Source of the DNA: Marinifilum breve
Lineage (GTDB): Bacteria > Bacteroidota > Bacteroidia > Bacteroidales > Marinifilaceae
Reading direction: 5' to 3'
DNA: 64,000 bases
Assembly (NCBI RefSeq): GCF_003202155.1
Contig: NZ_QFLI01000003.1
Location: 124,001-188,000 of the forward strand
Under the pieces are notes generated by a model. It was not told the DNA's origin. It saw only the letters and a program-made list of their open reading frames with translations, and did no database searches. The position numbers and the translations under genes were made by a program. Positions 42,405 to 50,874 of this stretch are shown here, one piece after another (position 1 is the stretch's first letter; every line of letters begins with the position of its first letter).

Positions 42405-42836
42405 ATGAAAATATTCTTATTCACTCTTTATAGTATATTCCTATTCATAGCCAGTCTTGGTCTTACAATTTTCCTTTGGGATAGTTTGGAAAGTACCATT
42501 GGGAAAGTCCTTCTTATATCTGGTAATTTATTCTGTGTATACTACATTTTCTTTATCCTAAACAGCTATGTTACAATAAAACTGAATAAAAACATTATAG
42601 TAGTTTCTAAGCTATTTACTAAGAGAACTTATGATCTAAACGACATAGAATATTGGCATGATACCCTAAATACTTACCGAGTTCGTGTAAGGAAATTGAA
42701 TTTAGTTTTTAAAAATAAAAAGCTTAAGCTTGTAGATACCTACGATAAAAATGTTGAAACTCTTTATCATTATCTTAGAACACATTATAGTGAAAAAGAT
42801 AAGATGAAGATTCACAAGGAATTCAGTATTGAATAA
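42405..42836 (+). CDS. Hypothetical membrane protein
   Basis: 143 residues with two transmembrane helices (about 5-25 and 36-58) and a cytosolic-looking C-terminal part (NKNIIVVSKLFTKRTYDLND) that resembles the PH-like tails of small bacterial membrane proteins. No family is certain. It is 5 bases before the acetyltransferase gene, so both are likely translated from one mRNA. Confidence 0.6.
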   Translation: MKIFLFTLYSIFLFIASLGLTIFLWDSLESTIGKVLLISGNLFCVYYIFFILNSYVTIKLNKNIIVVSKLFTKRTYDLNDIEYWHDTLNTYRVRVRKLNLVFKNKKLKLVDTYDKNVETLYHYLRTHYSEKDKMKIHKEFSIE

Positions 42837-42841
42837 AATTT

Positions 42842-43402
42842 ATGAAATCAGAAAAAGAAAAGATGCTTTCCGGGGAGTTGTACAATGCCTCAGATGATGA
42901 ACTTTCGAAAGAACGTTTAAAGGCAAGGCTTTTAATCAAAGAATTAAACGATTCGAGAGAAGATGAAGAAAGTAAACGACTTGGTATTATTAAAGAGTTA
43001 ATTCCTACATCGGGAGATAATTTATGGCTGGAGCCACCTTTTTATTGCGATTACGGAATCAACATGATAATTGGAGACAATGTGTTTTTCAACTTTAACT
43101 GTGTTGTATTGGATGTAGCTCATGTAAAAATTGGAGATCGAACAAAAATGGGTCCTAATGTTCAAATATACACGGCCACTCATCCAATGAATTATAAAGA
43201 GCGAGCATCTGGTCTGGAACTAGGTAAAGCAATCACTATTGGAAATGATTTATGGATTGGAGGAGCTGCTATTATTTGTCCTGGGGTTACAATTGGAGAT
43301 AGAACCGTAATTGGTTCGGGTAGTGTTGTTACAAAGGATATTCCATCGGATGTATTTGCAGCTGGAAATCCATGTAAGATTATTCGGGAACTAGAGCAGT
43401 AG
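42842..43402 (+). CDS. Sugar O-acetyltransferase, maltose acetyltransferase type
   Basis: 186 residues: the Mac domain (EKEKMLSGELYNASDDEL, residues 3-20) and a left-handed beta helix made of hexapeptide repeats (IGDNVFFNFN, IGDRTKMGPNVQIYTATHP, IGNDLWIGGAAIICPGVTIG). The catalytic histidine of the family lies in TATHP (about residue 115). It moves acetyl from acetyl-CoA to a sugar hydroxyl; the true substrate is usually unknown. Full length for the family. Confidence 0.95.
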   Translation: MKSEKEKMLSGELYNASDDELSKERLKARLLIKELNDSREDEESKRLGIIKELIPTSGDNLWLEPPFYCDYGINMIIGDNVFFNFNCVVLDVAHVKIGDRTKMGPNVQIYTATHPMNYKERASGLELGKAITIGNDLWIGGAAIICPGVTIGDRTVIGSGSVVTKDIPSDVFAAGNPCKIIRELEQ

Positions 43403-43553
43403 AATAGAAAACATCCCAACTAGCTCGTGCTTTTCGAATGCAAAAAGACTGTAATTTGGGTTCAATAAAAAACTGGTGAAAACGAGAGTTTGGCGTACAA
43501 TAGGCGCACTTATCGAATTTCTTATTACCTCTCCCCAATCTAACTTAAAATTC

Positions 43554-43584
43554 TTTGCAAAAGGACTATTGTTTTGTACATTCA
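43554..43584 (+). promoter_or_regulatory. Shared-type promoter copy 4 (43672 gene)
   Basis: TTTG, 19 bp ending in TATTGTTTTG, then TAcaTTCA. Transcription would begin about 80 bases before the ATG at 43672. It shares about 100 bases with the region of copy 3. Confidence 0.65.
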
Positions 43585-43671
43585 CAAGCAGATACGTGTA
43601 CATTACATCCCTAAATGAGGGTATAAATACACATTTATCAGTTGAACAAAAACATCAAAAAACAATAAGCC

Positions 43672-44283
43672 ATGGAAGAACGAAGTGCATTTGATATATT
43701 AGTAGACTATCCTAAAAAGCATGGGTTGGATTACGATACCCACACGAATGACAGACGGTTTCATTTCTTTCCTTCTGATCCGGTTTTGAATACCAAGTTT
43801 GTGATATTTAAAAAGGACAATTTGTTCTTTTGCGCTTACGATTCTTTTGGAACCAAAGCTTATATGAATTGTACATATACAGGTTTGTATGGTCTTATTG
43901 ATATACCAGATCCTCTTGAGCTTAAAATGACAAAGAAAGACTGGTTGGATAAGTTTCTAACATCGAACAAACGCAAAACAGGAAATCATTACATCGATGA
44001 GAATGTTACCATCTCATCTAAATCAAGCGATATTCCTATGCGTGTTGTAAATGAAAAAGCCGTTAAGCATTTTTTAAAGATAACTGAGAAAATGAATCCG
44101 CTAAAAGTGATCATTGAGAACGATTACCTTCAGTTTGTAAAAGAGTTAAAAGGAAAAATGGTTGTAGGTGTAGAAATCAATAAATGGTTATTTGAAGAAT
44201 CAGATGTTGATTACTTCCTTGAGCATGGAAGCAAATTGCTACACAGTATGCAAAGAAAAAAAGATATCCTGCACAAAATGTAG
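43672..44283 (+). CDS. Hypothetical protein
   Basis: 203 residues, soluble, no signal peptide. The N-terminal half is beta-rich and aromatic (FHFFPSD, KDNLFFCAYDSFGTKAYMNC), the C-terminal half helical and charged with LKVIIENDYLQFVKELKGKM. I do not recognise it. It has its own promoter of the shared type and a strong terminator, so it is expressed as a single unit. Confidence 0.65.
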   Translation: MEERSAFDILVDYPKKHGLDYDTHTNDRRFHFFPSDPVLNTKFVIFKKDNLFFCAYDSFGTKAYMNCTYTGLYGLIDIPDPLELKMTKKDWLDKFLTSNKRKTGNHYIDENVTISSKSSDIPMRVVNEKAVKHFLKITEKMNPLKVIIENDYLQFVKELKGKMVVGVEINKWLFEESDVDYFLEHGSKLLHSMQRKKDILHKM

Positions 44284-44291
44284 TTGTAACT

Positions 44292-44323
44292 GGAACGCGA
44301 TAGAATCGCGTTCCTTTTTTTTT
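44292..44323 (+). terminator. Strong terminator of the 43672 gene
   Basis: ggaacgcgat and atcgcgttcc form a perfect 10-bp stem with loop aga, followed by nine T. Confidence 0.92.
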
Positions 44324-44437
44324 AAAACCTCTCCCATATTTTATTGCCATCATTCTATTTTTTAAGTTATCTTAGGATTTGCTGCTATTTTTTGGCATTC
44401 AAATCGAATACTTAAGATCATCAAACAGAAGGAACTC

Positions 44438-45469
44438 ATGGCTAAAATCACAAAGAAAACCATATTCAGAATTGTATTATTTGCAGGAACCATCACTTCC
44501 CTCTTCTTTGTGCCATGGCTTTTGGTATGGGCCTGGATATTGCCTCTACCCAATACGGTTCAAAAACAATTGGATGAAGGTATAGAACATGGATTCGATG
44601 GTATTGTGGTTTATGTGGATCAGGCAGGTAAAGCACCTCAGTATTTTGCATCGGGATGGCACGATAGAGAAGCAGAAATCCCAGCAAAACCTGATGCTCT
44701 TTTTAAGATTGCCAGTATCAGAAAACTGTATGATGTTGTAGCTGTTACCAAACTGGTAAGCGATGGGCGTTTGTCGCTGGATAAAACCATAGCTGATTAT
44801 TTGCCAGAACTTGTAGGTAAAATTGAACATGCTGATAAAATTAGCTTACGCTTAATGATTCAGCACAGGAGTGGCATCCCCAATTTTACAGATGCTCCGA
44901 ATTTTTGGGCAGCTCCTACACAGAGCTATGAAGAAAGTCTGGCTTTGATACTGGATATGCCCGCTAATTTTGAGCCAGGAGAAGAATATGAATATTGCAA
45001 CACCAACTACCTGCTGCTAGGTAGAATCATGTACAATGAACTTGGCTATGACAGTTATCAGTTCATCAAAGAAGAAATTCTGGACCGCTTGCAATTACAA
45101 AACACCTTTCCTTCGCTAAATGAAGTAAATATGGACGATGTGATGAGCGGTTACCATGTAGGATACCCGCATGACTTAAAAGCAGACGAACATGGCATGA
45201 TTGCCACGGCTGAAGATGTTGGTACTTTCTTAAGGGCTTTAAACGATGGTTCCTTGTTTGATGAAGGGGAACAAGAAATCTATTCTTCAGTCTATAAATA
45301 TGAACATTCGGGTTGGGTTCCGGGCTACCAGAGTTTTGCCAAGTATCACAAAGAGATAGATGCGGTTGTAATTCAGTTTTACAGCACCACCGATCGTAAA
45401 TTGTACATGTGGAATGTATCAGAAATCATCAACAATCGCATCGCTAAAATTCTACGAAAGAATGATTGA
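44438..45469 (+). CDS. Membrane-anchored serine hydrolase (beta-lactamase/PBP-like)
   Basis: 343 residues with an N-terminal transmembrane segment or uncleaved signal (10-34) and a class C beta-lactamase-like domain. The three active-site elements are present: S93-x-x-K96 (ASIRKLYD), Y186-C-N188 (EYCNTNY) and HSG in YKYEHSGWVPG (about 289). Members include D-Ala-D-Ala carboxypeptidases and esterases; antibiotic resistance cannot be inferred. The small N-terminal region has no lipobox. Confidence 0.9.
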   Translation: MAKITKKTIFRIVLFAGTITSLFFVPWLLVWAWILPLPNTVQKQLDEGIEHGFDGIVVYVDQAGKAPQYFASGWHDREAEIPAKPDALFKIASIRKLYDVVAVTKLVSDGRLSLDKTIADYLPELVGKIEHADKISLRLMIQHRSGIPNFTDAPNFWAAPTQSYEESLALILDMPANFEPGEEYEYCNTNYLLLGRIMYNELGYDSYQFIKEEILDRLQLQNTFPSLNEVNMDDVMSGYHVGYPHDLKADEHGMIATAEDVGTFLRALNDGSLFDEGEQEIYSSVYKYEHSGWVPGYQSFAKYHKEIDAVVIQFYSTTDRKLYMWNVSEIINNRIAKILRKND

Positions 45470-45493
45470 AAGTAATCGGAAGATTCTTACAGT

Positions 45494-46372
45494 CTAGTTG
45501 TTCTTATTCTGCTTCCGAAAAGAATCTGCCGTTTGGGAGGTATGCTTCTTAAAAAATCGCATAAAGTACGATTTATCAGCAAAGCCCAACTGATATCCAA
45601 TTTCTGATATGGTATTATTGGTGAACAAGAGCAACCTTTTGGCCTCGGTTAGTGTTCTTTCATGAATTAAATTGGTAACTGTTTTATTCAAGCCTTTTTT
45701 GCACAAACTATTCAAATGTTTTGGCGAAAAGTGCATCATATCAGCATAAGCACTCAGCTGCTTGTGCTCTTTATAATGGGTATCGATTAAACGCTCAAGT
45801 TTTCTTAACTGATAACTTAAATGATTAGGTGCTTCAGTTGTTAAGGCTTGTTTGTACAATCGCAATACTCTAATTAGAAGAACCTCTAGCAAGGCTCTAA
45901 GCATTTTGTCTCTTCCATTTTCACTTGCCTTCGATTCTATATACATTTCATCCAATATATGCTGAATTTTAAAGCTATTCTCGGGCAAATACACAAATGG
46001 CTGGTTACTTATGGAATGGAAAAAAGGATAATCCAAAAGTTTTTCAAAACTGTCATTCTGTAGTATAAAGTCGGCATTAAAAGTCAACACATAAGCCTCA
46101 ACATTTTGGTCAATTTCCATGGAATGCACCTGACCAGGAGAAATGAAAAATATGGAGTTCGGCTGTATGTTATAAGATTTGAAATCGATGATGTGATTGC
46201 CTTCTCCATTTTTCACAAAAAGGATATGGTAATAATCGTGACGATGAGCTTCTACACTAATGCCATTCTTGCATGGCATAAGCAGTTCCATCTCGAACTT
46301 CGACATCTGTTTTTCTCCAAATGCAGTATCGAAACTTCGCACTGGTAATTTATCCATATCCTTTCTGCTCAT
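45494..46372 (-). CDS. AraC-family transcriptional regulator
   Basis: 292 residues: an AraC-type cupin ligand domain (residues 20-150, with AHRHDYYHILFVKNGEG and ISPGQVHSME) and two helix-turn-helix motifs at the C-terminus (LSAYADMMHFSPKHLNSLCK and TISEIGYQLGFADKSYFMRF). It starts 5 bases after the stop of the methyltransferase gene, so both form an operon. Targets are not evident. Confidence 0.93.
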   Translation of the reverse strand: MSRKDMDKLPVRSFDTAFGEKQMSKFEMELLMPCKNGISVEAHRHDYYHILFVKNGEGNHIIDFKSYNIQPNSIFFISPGQVHSMEIDQNVEAYVLTFNADFILQNDSFEKLLDYPFFHSISNQPFVYLPENSFKIQHILDEMYIESKASENGRDKMLRALLEVLLIRVLRLYKQALTTEAPNHLSYQLRKLERLIDTHYKEHKQLSAYADMMHFSPKHLNSLCKKGLNKTVTNLIHERTLTEAKRLLLFTNNTISEIGYQLGFADKSYFMRFFKKHTSQTADSFRKQNKNN

Positions 46373-46377
46373 AAATT

Positions 46378-46995
46378 CTAATTGGATCTTTTCTTCCCAA
46401 TAAATCGAATCAGGGAACTCTCTCCTACATGTCCGAACCCTTCATTTAGATGTACCAATTCCTTTTTCAATTCAATAATCTCGTAATTGCTAAAGTCGCG
46501 TTCAATTTCTTCTATAGAGTACATGTATTTGGCATCAGATGGCCCTCCTGCTTCGGGATTTATCTTATTAATTTCGCGATGCTCTTTGCTAAATGCTTCA
46601 AAAATGATGTGTCCTCCAAGTTTCAGATAGCTATCCAAACGCTTGTGCATTTCTGTTTTAATCTTCGGATCAAAATGTACAAAGGTCATACAAATGGCAT
46701 CGAACTCTTCTTTGTCGTAGCTCTCCTCAAAGAAACTTTTCACCTGGTAATCGATCTTTACATTTTTCGAACTTGCCAAATCATCTGCTCGCTCTTTTCC
46801 TTTGGCACTAAAATCAAATGCTGATACTTCCCAACCCAACTGAGCTGCAAATACCGAATTGCGTCCTTCGCCCTCTGCAGGAAACAGAATCTTCCCTGCC
46901 TTAAACAATGGCAATTTCTCTTTTACAAAAGCATTGGGTTCTTCCCCATATGCAAATTGCTCCTGACTATATCTTTCATCCCAAAATTCTTTCAT
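46378..46995 (-). CDS. Class I SAM-dependent methyltransferase
   Basis: 205 residues of the TehB/thiopurine-like group. FWDERYSQEQFAYGEEPN at the start is typical; motif I is FPAEGEGRNSVFAAQLGW (about 38-55), with Glu in place of the first glycine area as in this subgroup, and AFDFS as the SAM ribose-binding acid region. FVHFDPK (near 110) resembles motif IV. The substrate is unknown. Cotranscribed with the AraC regulator. Confidence 0.9.
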   Translation of the reverse strand: MKEFWDERYSQEQFAYGEEPNAFVKEKLPLFKAGKILFPAEGEGRNSVFAAQLGWEVSAFDFSAKGKERADDLASSKNVKIDYQVKSFFEESYDKEEFDAICMTFVHFDPKIKTEMHKRLDSYLKLGGHIIFEAFSKEHREINKINPEAGGPSDAKYMYSIEEIERDFSNYEIIELKKELVHLNEGFGHVGESSLIRFIGKKRSN

Positions 46996-47167
46996 GTCTG
47001 TTAATTTATAAATATATCAGCAAAACTACATGGTATTCATTTCGAATCTGGAACACAATCGGAACTTTGAGGTGTACAATTGGAGGATTTTGAATTATTG
47101 GTAATCCATCCTAACATCAGTAAATGATTCCGAAAAGGAAAGATGGAGTAAAGAGGATATCACCAAA

Positions 47168-47201
47168 TAAAAAAACTGCCCTGAGTCCCACCTCAAGGCA
47201 G
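47168..47201 (-). terminator. Terminator of the SDR gene
   Basis: On the minus strand ctgccttgag pairs with ctcagggcag (one G-U) around a 6-base loop, followed by eight T. Confidence 0.82.
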
Positions 47202-47299
47202 CTGGTAATTCAAGTAATTCCTCTATGGAAGACAAGGTTTAAATAACTACTCGAATGTTAAGCTCTATACTTTTTTCTTCTCTTTCAAGAAGAAATCAC

Positions 47300-48031
47300 T
47301 TATGCATCTTGTTTGGTATCCGTAATGATAATCTCACGCAATGACACAGCTTGTGGCAATTCGTAAGAATATTTAATGGTTCTCGCAACATCATTAGCAG
47401 TAATATTAACAGCTCCCACAGATTCTTTCCACTGATTGTAACCATCGATAATATTTTGATCGGTAGTATGTTCCAACAGTTCTGTTCCCACAGCACCAGG
47501 CATAATTGAGAGTACTCGAACGTTGTATGGCGACATCTCTCCTCTTGCCACACGAGTTAATCCAGTAACTCCAAATTTGCTGGCACAATAAGCTCCATGA
47601 TTTCCAAAAGGCTGTACTCCCGCAATGGAAGAAACGTTTATGATGGTCCCTGTTTTTCTTTCCTTCATGTCATTCATTACGATCTGCATGCCATTCATTA
47701 CACCCATAACATTTACGTCCAACATGGTTTTCCACTCTTTGGCATCTTGCGAGGCAATATCTCCTAAAAGCATTACTCCTGCATTATTTACAATCAGGTC
47801 TGTTTTGCCATACTTTGCTTCTGCCTCACGAACAGCTGCTTCGAATTCTTCTTTGTTGGTTACATCTACCTTTCGGCACATGCTGTTTGGCAAATTAAGA
47901 GCTTCCATTTTTTCAATTCTGCGTGCCAACAGAAGCAATGGATAACCATCTTTTGCAAATTCTTTAGCCAACTCCATTCCAAAACCAGAACTAGCTCCTG
48001 TAATCACAATTAATCTATCATTAGTTTTCAT
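47300..48031 (-). CDS. SDR-family NADP-dependent oxidoreductase (YdfG-like)
   Basis: 243 residues, classical short-chain dehydrogenase: cofactor motif TGASSGFGMELA (11-22), LARRIEKMEAL suggesting NADP preference, NNAGVML (about 83-89), catalytic S (NVSSIAGV), and YCASK (Tyr-x-x-x-Lys) near residue 150. It reduces a small hydroxy-acid or ketone; YdfG itself acts on L-allo-threonine and 3-hydroxy acids. Divergent from a LysR gene, which probably controls it. Confidence 0.93.
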   Translation of the reverse strand: MKTNDRLIVITGASSGFGMELAKEFAKDGYPLLLLARRIEKMEALNLPNSMCRKVDVTNKEEFEAAVREAEAKYGKTDLIVNNAGVMLLGDIASQDAKEWKTMLDVNVMGVMNGMQIVMNDMKERKTGTIINVSSIAGVQPFGNHGAYCASKFGVTGLTRVARGEMSPYNVRVLSIMPGAVGTELLEHTTDQNIIDGYNQWKESVGAVNITANDVARTIKYSYELPQAVSLREIIITDTKQDA

Positions 48032-48086
48032 GATAATAAGTATTTAAATATTTTATAACTGATTCTTGCTTTATTCTTAACACAAT

Positions 48087-48118
48087 GCAAATGTATGCTG
48101 TATCTTTACTCCGTCAAA
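48087..48118 (-). promoter_or_regulatory. Promoter of the SDR gene
   Basis: On the minus strand TTTG (48118-48115), a 19-bp spacer and TACATTTGC (48095-48087), a full match to the Bacteroidetes consensus. The leader to the ATG at 48031 is about 50 bases. Confidence 0.8.
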
Positions 48119-48128
48119 ATACTATTTT

Positions 48129-48145
48129 CTAATAATCATTATAAG
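48129..48145. promoter_or_regulatory. Probable LysR operator
   Basis: ctaataat-c-attataag is a near-perfect palindrome (one mismatch) between the divergent SDR and LysR genes, 10 bases upstream of the SDR -33 box and 8 bases before the LysR ATG. This is where a LysR activator normally binds. Confidence 0.55.
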
Positions 48146-48153
48146 TATTTCTT

Positions 48154-49011
48154 ATGGATGCAAGATTACTACGATTTTTTGTGGCAGTTTATGAAGAACA
48201 GAATCTCTCCAGAGCTGCAGAAAAGTGCTTTGTTTCGCAACCAAATATCTCTAATGGATTAAAACAATTGGAAGAAAGCTTGGGCAAGGAATTATTTACA
48301 CGTCATAAACGAGGCGTAGAAATAAAAGAAGATGCACATTACTTGTATCCCATTGCCAAAAGAATTCTTGGAGAATTGAATGCTATTCCCGAGATGTTCA
48401 AGGAAGGCTTATACAAATCGAAAATCATTATTGGCATTGCCGATAGCCTTCCTCAACAATTTAAAAACGAATTCTTTAAAAAGGCATCTGAACTTTTAAG
48501 AGATGTGGAGTGGGATGTTCGACCAATTGGCCGCGATTGTGATATAAACCTACTGATTAGAGAATGGAAATTTGAACAGCATTTGTTTCTGCCTTTGGGA
48601 AAAGAAAACTATGTGCTATGTGTTCCCAACAACAATCCATTGGTTAATAAAGATCTGATTGAACTTGATGATTTAAGTGGAGAACCTTTCATTCATTGTC
48701 CTCCTTGCGAGGCACATCAACAATGTTTGGCCATTCTAAACAACTCGGGTGAAAAGTGGAATACCATAGCCAACTGTCAAAGTAAAAATGAAGTCCTTAC
48801 CTTATTGATGTCTGGCTTGGGAATTACCTTCCTGCCTGAATATTTTGTAAGTGACTGGGATAGCTTTCAAATTAAGAAATACAATGGACCTCGATATTTT
48901 AGAGAAATTGGTCTTTCCTATGCAAGAAAAAGTTTGAAAAACACGAAAGTAGCTCAATTGATAGATTACCTTTCAAAGCATGAATCGGACTTTAATTTTT
49001 TACCGAAATAG
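48154..49011 (+). CDS. LysR-family transcriptional regulator
   Basis: 285 residues: N-terminal winged helix-turn-helix (LRFFVAVYEEQNLSRAAEKCFVSQPNISNGLKQLE, seen in parts at residues 5-38) and a LysR substrate domain with CVPNNNPLV near 167 and LMSGLGITFLPEY near 230. Divergent from the SDR gene across 122 bases with an apparent operator, the typical LysR arrangement. The effector is unknown; the domain has three cysteines in HCPPCEAHQQC, which hints at an oxidant-sensing role, but that is speculative. Confidence 0.93.
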   Translation: MDARLLRFFVAVYEEQNLSRAAEKCFVSQPNISNGLKQLEESLGKELFTRHKRGVEIKEDAHYLYPIAKRILGELNAIPEMFKEGLYKSKIIIGIADSLPQQFKNEFFKKASELLRDVEWDVRPIGRDCDINLLIREWKFEQHLFLPLGKENYVLCVPNNNPLVNKDLIELDDLSGEPFIHCPPCEAHQQCLAILNNSGEKWNTIANCQSKNEVLTLLMSGLGITFLPEYFVSDWDSFQIKKYNGPRYFREIGLSYARKSLKNTKVAQLIDYLSKHESDFNFLPK

Positions 49012-49021
49012 AAAACTCAAA

Positions 49022-49543
49022 CTATATTAGCGGCTTCCAAAACACCCAATTCTCGTATTTGCTATCGCCCATTTCGAAATAACATTTGCCTTTCATCGCA
49101 TATTTTTGATGTTGATAGAAAGCAATGGCTTGCTTGTTTTCGTAATAAGCTGTAAGCCAAATGGCATCATAACCCAACTTTAAGATTTCTCCTTCGGCAT
49201 GTTTCAGCATTTGTTTGCCCAAGCCCATTCCATGAAAATGTTGAGAGAGATACAAAACGGATAATTCGGGGGCCTTGATTTCTGGATTTGGGCATTTGGT
49301 ATCAAAATCCAACTGGTAACATCCAATAGTTCTCCCTTCTTTTTCCAACAAAAAAAGTTTCTTGTCAGGATTTTGAATGATAAACTCGGTCTTTTCTTTG
49401 GTAATCTCAGTTACAAGGTAATCGGCATATTCTCCTTCAATACCATCGGTAGTATAAGTATGAAGCCAAACCTGAAGCTTCAGCATTGCAATTTTGCTGG
49501 CATCTTCAAATTTGGCTTCACGTATGATCATTTTTTCAATCAT
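49022..49543 (-). CDS. GNAT N-acetyltransferase
   Basis: 173 residues from the ATG at 49543. LSVLYLSQHFHGMGLGKQMLKHAE (about 97-120) contains the acetyl-CoA loop GMGLGK, and NKQAIAFYQHQKYAMKG is the C-terminal motif B. The group acetylates small amines or spermidine-like substrates; specific function is unknown. It starts 8 bases after the ATP-grasp gene stop on the same strand, so the two are likely cotranscribed. Confidence 0.9.
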   Translation of the reverse strand: MIEKMIIREAKFEDASKIAMLKLQVWLHTYTTDGIEGEYADYLVTEITKEKTEFIIQNPDKKLFLLEKEGRTIGCYQLDFDTKCPNPEIKAPELSVLYLSQHFHGMGLGKQMLKHAEGEILKLGYDAIWLTAYYENKQAIAFYQHQKYAMKGKCYFEMGDSKYENWVFWKPLI

Positions 49544-49550
49544 CAATTTA

Positions 49551-50708
49551 TTATTCTACAAACTCCTTTAAATCTGAAGTTAGAATTTCTTCGATTTCCG
49601 AAAATTGATTCTTCGGAGTTTTGGTATATAACATTCCAAAAATAGAATACATTTTGTAATCCACCTTTCTCAATTCCAATGGCTGAACAAATTTACTCAA
49701 CAAAGCATCGTAATTGAAACTTGCAATTTCCTTTGAAGGAATACCCGTTGAATTGTCCAGAATGACCAAAGAGTAAACTTCATCATCCATCTCCTCCAAT
49801 ACCTGCTTCCAATCTGGTTTGATATTTTTCAAAAAGAAGTAATAAGGATTCAGCTTAGATGCAAAATAAGTTAAATCTGCAGTGGTACACCAACCACCAA
49901 AACGCATTGGGTTTACTTCAATCGGAATCAATACTCCATTTTTGTCTACACGTACTTCAACATGTACCGGAAAGTTTTTCAAATTGGCTTCCTTACCCAA
50001 AGCCTGAACAAATTGGGTAAATGGCTCAAGATATTGCTTGATAGTTTCTTTAGATGTGTAATAAACCCTGTCGCTAACATCGGTATCCGAAGAAAACAAA
50101 TGCTTCGAAATCCCTAACAAAGTAGCCTCACCCACTTCATCGAAATAAGCATCAAAAGCAAACTCTTCCCCTTCAATAATTTCTTCGATTAGAAAACTAG
50201 AAGCATTTACCACTTCAATTGGGAACAAGCTTTTCGCCTCGGTAAATTCATCTTTGATCAATTGTTTTACTCTTGCCCAATCTTCCTGATTCAGTACTTT
50301 GTGAACTCCTAAACTTAAGAAACCCACTGCAGGCTTGATGATAAAAGGCATTGGCAATTCTTCCAGTTCGATCGCATCCAATTCTTTCAAGCCCACTTCG
50401 CGAAAGAAAAAGTTGGGATACATTTTCTGAATCAGCTTGCGAAACTCAACCTTATTCTTAAACACATTGATATACTCTGGCAATTTTGTAAAGCCCAAAT
50501 TCTTCACTACCCAGTTGATTGAATTTTCAGAATTGGTATACAATCTGCTATTCGAATCATTCTGAAAGTTCTTAATAATTTCTTCAGGGCTTATCAAACT
50601 TAGTTCTCCATGCTCCGTGATGTTTCCAGTATCCAAGGCAGGAAAATCATATTTTACAATGGTTTCCTTTAAGAATTTGGAAACGTAAGGTTTATCCAAT
50701 AGTATCAT
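49551..50708 (-). CDS. ATP-grasp domain protein
   Basis: 385 residues from the ATG at 50708 (MILLDKPYVS); the frame continues 51 codons further into the divergent promoter region of the 2-hydroxyacid dehydrogenase gene, without similarity to the family. MPFIIKPAVGFLSLGVHKV (about 115-133) holds the ATP-binding lysine, EEIIEGEEFAFDAYFD the acidic hinge, and PIEVNPMRFGG near 265 the Mg-binding E/N. ATP-grasp ligases join a carboxylate to an amine; substrate unknown. It could act with the acetyltransferase next to it. Confidence 0.85.
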   Translation of the reverse strand: MILLDKPYVSKFLKETIVKYDFPALDTGNITEHGELSLISPEEIIKNFQNDSNSRLYTNSENSINWVVKNLGFTKLPEYINVFKNKVEFRKLIQKMYPNFFFREVGLKELDAIELEELPMPFIIKPAVGFLSLGVHKVLNQEDWARVKQLIKDEFTEAKSLFPIEVVNASSFLIEEIIEGEEFAFDAYFDEVGEATLLGISKHLFSSDTDVSDRVYYTSKETIKQYLEPFTQFVQALGKEANLKNFPVHVEVRVDKNGVLIPIEVNPMRFGGWCTTADLTYFASKLNPYYFFLKNIKPDWKQVLEEMDDEVYSLVILDNSTGIPSKEIASFNYDALLSKFVQPLELRKVDYKMYSIFGMLYTKTPKNQFSEIEEILTSDLKEFVE

Positions 50709-50874
50709 GTGGTATGTAGTGTTTGTTTTGTCGATATGATAATATCGCAAAGCTACGAAGAAAGCTTTAATATTCATCCTGAAATCAGAAATTGCAGTTT
50801 TTTCAATCACGGCAGTGTTTGTATGCAATGATTCACTAAATTTCAGAATTGAAATCATCACTAAAAATTACATT

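Noticed and set aside
50709-50861. N-terminal extension of the ATP-grasp protein
   Set aside because: It would overlap the divergent dehydrogenase promoter and does not resemble the family; the ATG at 50708 fits better.
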